From Candidatus Poribacteria bacterium (GTDB taxonomy: Bacteria; Poribacteria; DTPJ01; WJIO01), in assembly GCA_014730235.1 (NCBI GenBank), contig WJIO01000011.1, forward strand, positions 1 through 6,019: a stretch of 6,019 nucleotides of DNA, in the 5' to 3' direction. Below are positions 4,549-6,019 of the stretch, in pieces; positions within the stretch are counted from its first letter, which is position 1, and the number at the start of each line of letters is the position of its first letter. A program made the translations under genes and the position numbers. A model generated the notes under the pieces. That model saw nothing but the letters and a program-made list of their open reading frames with translations. It was not told the DNA's origin and made no database searches.

Positions 4549-6019
4549 TCAATTAATATGCTGCTTTCCTGTAAAAATATATTCATTAGCTGCACCTTTT
4601 TTCTTCAGAATCTCAAAATCGAAGTATTTCTCCAGTTCCTTTTTCAGATGCCATAATTTCGTTGATAAAGAAATGACGTTTGCGCAAGGGAAATACATAT
4701 GGTTTTCTTCTGCAATGTTTTTTAATGAATGAAATAATTCACCAGCTTTTATTGGCTTGCTTTCATTACCATTACTTCCCAACCATTCTGAAATACATAT
4801 TAAAACAGGATCATCTTCCAGTAGGAAATCACTTTGCTCTTCAGTGATCTTCTCGAGAATGTTTAGAAAGATTTCTTTATTATCAGATACCTTCCAACCA
4901 AAACTGGCAAAATCAGCCATACGAAAATTATATTCCTGAGCCCTATCTTTGTTCTCTCTCAGGTTGTTTATGCAGTCATTCAATATATGAAAAAGTTCCG
5001 TTAATAAAGCATTCCTATTACTGTCTATTCTATCCAGCAAAATAGATTCAGAGATGAAATCTGATAAACGCTCTAATTTAAATATGATTAATCTTTCAGT
5101 CACATCATCCCTTTTGAATTTTGGTGTTCTTGCTGTAAGAATCAAGAAGCATCTGGGATAAAATTGTTCTAAATCATTAGTTGTATAATATTTACGCTTA
5201 CTTATAGTTTGACCAGTTGATATTCTGGCTAGATGATCAGGCAACCAGTTACTTTTTGAGTCAGCATTATCAAAGGCAACCAGGTAACTATTGCAAACAT
5301 TAGCAACGAAATCTTTTTCATCATTAATAGGATTAACATCGAATTTATTACCAAATAAAAGGCGACCAATAATCCTGGCTGCAAAGGTTTTACCGCTTCC
5401 TTTTACACCAGTGAACAACAGTAAAGGTTTAGTAGGCATAATGGACTCGAAAAAGATAGAATAAAGCCATATCCTAAAGAGTAAACGTTGTTCATCACAT
5501 GACAATATTGATTGTTCAAAATTAATAAGGGTAGTAAGGTAATCTTCCGGAATATTTTGCTTTTTTACTCTTTCCAATCCATAAGACCGATCTATCTCAT
5601 AGGGTTGACAATCTTTATTATATTGAAACAGAATACCATCTGTACCGTTGGACATTAGCTCTATACTGTCACCATCCAGTTTGTATACCTGTCCATCGAA
5701 TTTATCTATATAAAGCCTGAAATTATCTTTATCATAATATGCATACCTATAAACCTGGGTTTCCTTCCCGTAAGAATGACATCTGGCTTTTAAATCATTC
5801 TGAACATATTTAAAATCATATTCACCTTCTACAAGACCAAAAGATTTATTCAGCAGGGATACGAAATCCATATTCATAAGATTTACCAACTTTTTTTGTT
5901 CTGAAATTAAGTAGAAATATTCATTTTCAGTTTTTATGAATTTACCCTTATCCAGAAGTTCCTGATATACGCAATTGGATATAAGTCCTTTCTTCTCTTC
6001 ATAACTTATTTTACTATCC
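4549..6019 (-). CDS. Replication-type AAA+/SF3-like ATPase (primase-helicase family), 5' partial
   Basis: The frame stays open to the right edge (43 further codons beyond a TTG at 5889), so the N-terminus is missing and 489 residues are visible. Numbering from that TTG, a mixed region of about 1-120 (YDKDNFRLYIDKFDGQVYKLDG, NGTDGILF) resembles the linker preceding helicase domains of phage/plasmid primase-helicases. Walker A is GVKGSGKT (161-168). A Walker B-like strand is YLVAFDNAD (202-210). WLPDHLARISTGQTISKRKYYTTN (215-238) and the segment up to TERLIIFKL (264-272, Arg266 a possible arginine finger) match ATPases of phage, satellite and plasmid replication proteins in the D5/SF3 neighbourhood. 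The C-terminal ~90 residues look like a winged helix, possibly origin-binding. A primase part could lie off the edge. The iterons follow immediately, supporting a Rep role. ATPase is firm; replication initiator/helicase is likely. Confidence 0.85.
   Translation of the reverse strand, partial: DSKISYEEKKGLISNCVYQELLDKGKFIKTENEYFYLISEQKKLVNLMNMDFVSLLNKSFGLVEGEYDFKYVQNDLKARCHSYGKETQVYRYAYYDKDNFRLYIDKFDGQVYKLDGDSIELMSNGTDGILFQYNKDCQPYEIDRSYGLERVKKQNIPEDYLTTLINFEQSILSCDEQRLLFRIWLYSIFFESIMPTKPLLLFTGVKGSGKTFAARIIGRLLFGNKFDVNPINDEKDFVANVCNSYLVAFDNADSKSNWLPDHLARISTGQTISKRKYYTTNDLEQFYPRCFLILTARTPKFKRDDVTERLIIFKLERLSDFISESILLDRIDSNRNALLTELFHILNDCINNLRENKDRAQEYNFRMADFASFGWKVSDNKEIFLNILEKITEEQSDFLLEDDPVLICISEWLGSNGNESKPIKAGELFHSLKNIAEENHMYFPCANVISLSTKLWHLKKELEKYFDFEILKKKGAANEYIFTGKQHIN

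Noticed and set aside
4399-4656. Plus-strand 85-codon ORF
   Set aside because: It overlaps the 3' end of the Rep-like gene and the iterons; its Tyr/Ile/Phe-rich product mirrors TATA-containing repeats, with no ribosome binding site.

Overview
The window is the integration/replication end of an integrative mobile element, joined through a partial tRNA gene to a stretch encoding surface proteins. The DNA is bacterial: Shine-Dalgarno sites are clear, the tRNA fragment encodes its CCA end, and the sequence is AT-rich. The only taxonomic hint is the C-terminal sorting/FlgD-like domain of the first gene (LLQNYPNPFNPETW... through ...SGLYFY...). I know that style best from Poribacteria and related FCB-type or candidate phyla. 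This assignment is a weak inference.

Left part (1-1843, + strand). The 3' part of a gene for a large secreted protein has three ~30-residue VEYA repeats, a globular 'SLPL' domain and a C-terminal sorting-type domain. It is followed by a four-helix membrane protein with a His/Ser-rich loop. A gene-free stretch follows (1844-2156). It contains a precise 61-nt 3' fragment of tRNA-Leu(CAA), from the anticodon stem to CCA, with no 5' half upstream. This is the expected identity segment (att core) of a tyrosine-recombinase element.

Right part (2157-6019, all - strand). Read in the direction of transcription, the genes are: a replication-type AAA+/helicase-like protein running off the right edge; a repeat-rich AT-rich region that looks like a replication origin; a ribbon-helix-helix (RHH) regulator; a 66-residue unknown; an excisionase-type HTH protein; and a tyrosine integrase whose stop lies 72 bp from the att core. 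The order rep - xis - int - att resembles integrative plasmids such as pSAM2. The iterons flanking an AT-rich core just 3' of rep resemble the origins of SaPI-type phage satellites. No relaxase, conjugation, terminase or capsid gene is visible, so the class of element cannot be fixed.

Likely working model (inference): the Rep-like ATPase acts at the iteron region 4273-4536. The RHH protein probably controls its own promoter, which carries a perfect 7-bp-arm palindrome at the expected start of transcription. Xis and Int, translationally coupled by a 26-nt overlap with a TTG start for int, recombine the tRNA-Leu core. Because the tRNA 5' half is absent next to int, this junction looks like attP of a circular form, or an internal junction of tandem elements, rather than a simple chromosome boundary. 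If so, the surface-protein genes on the left are also on mobile DNA.
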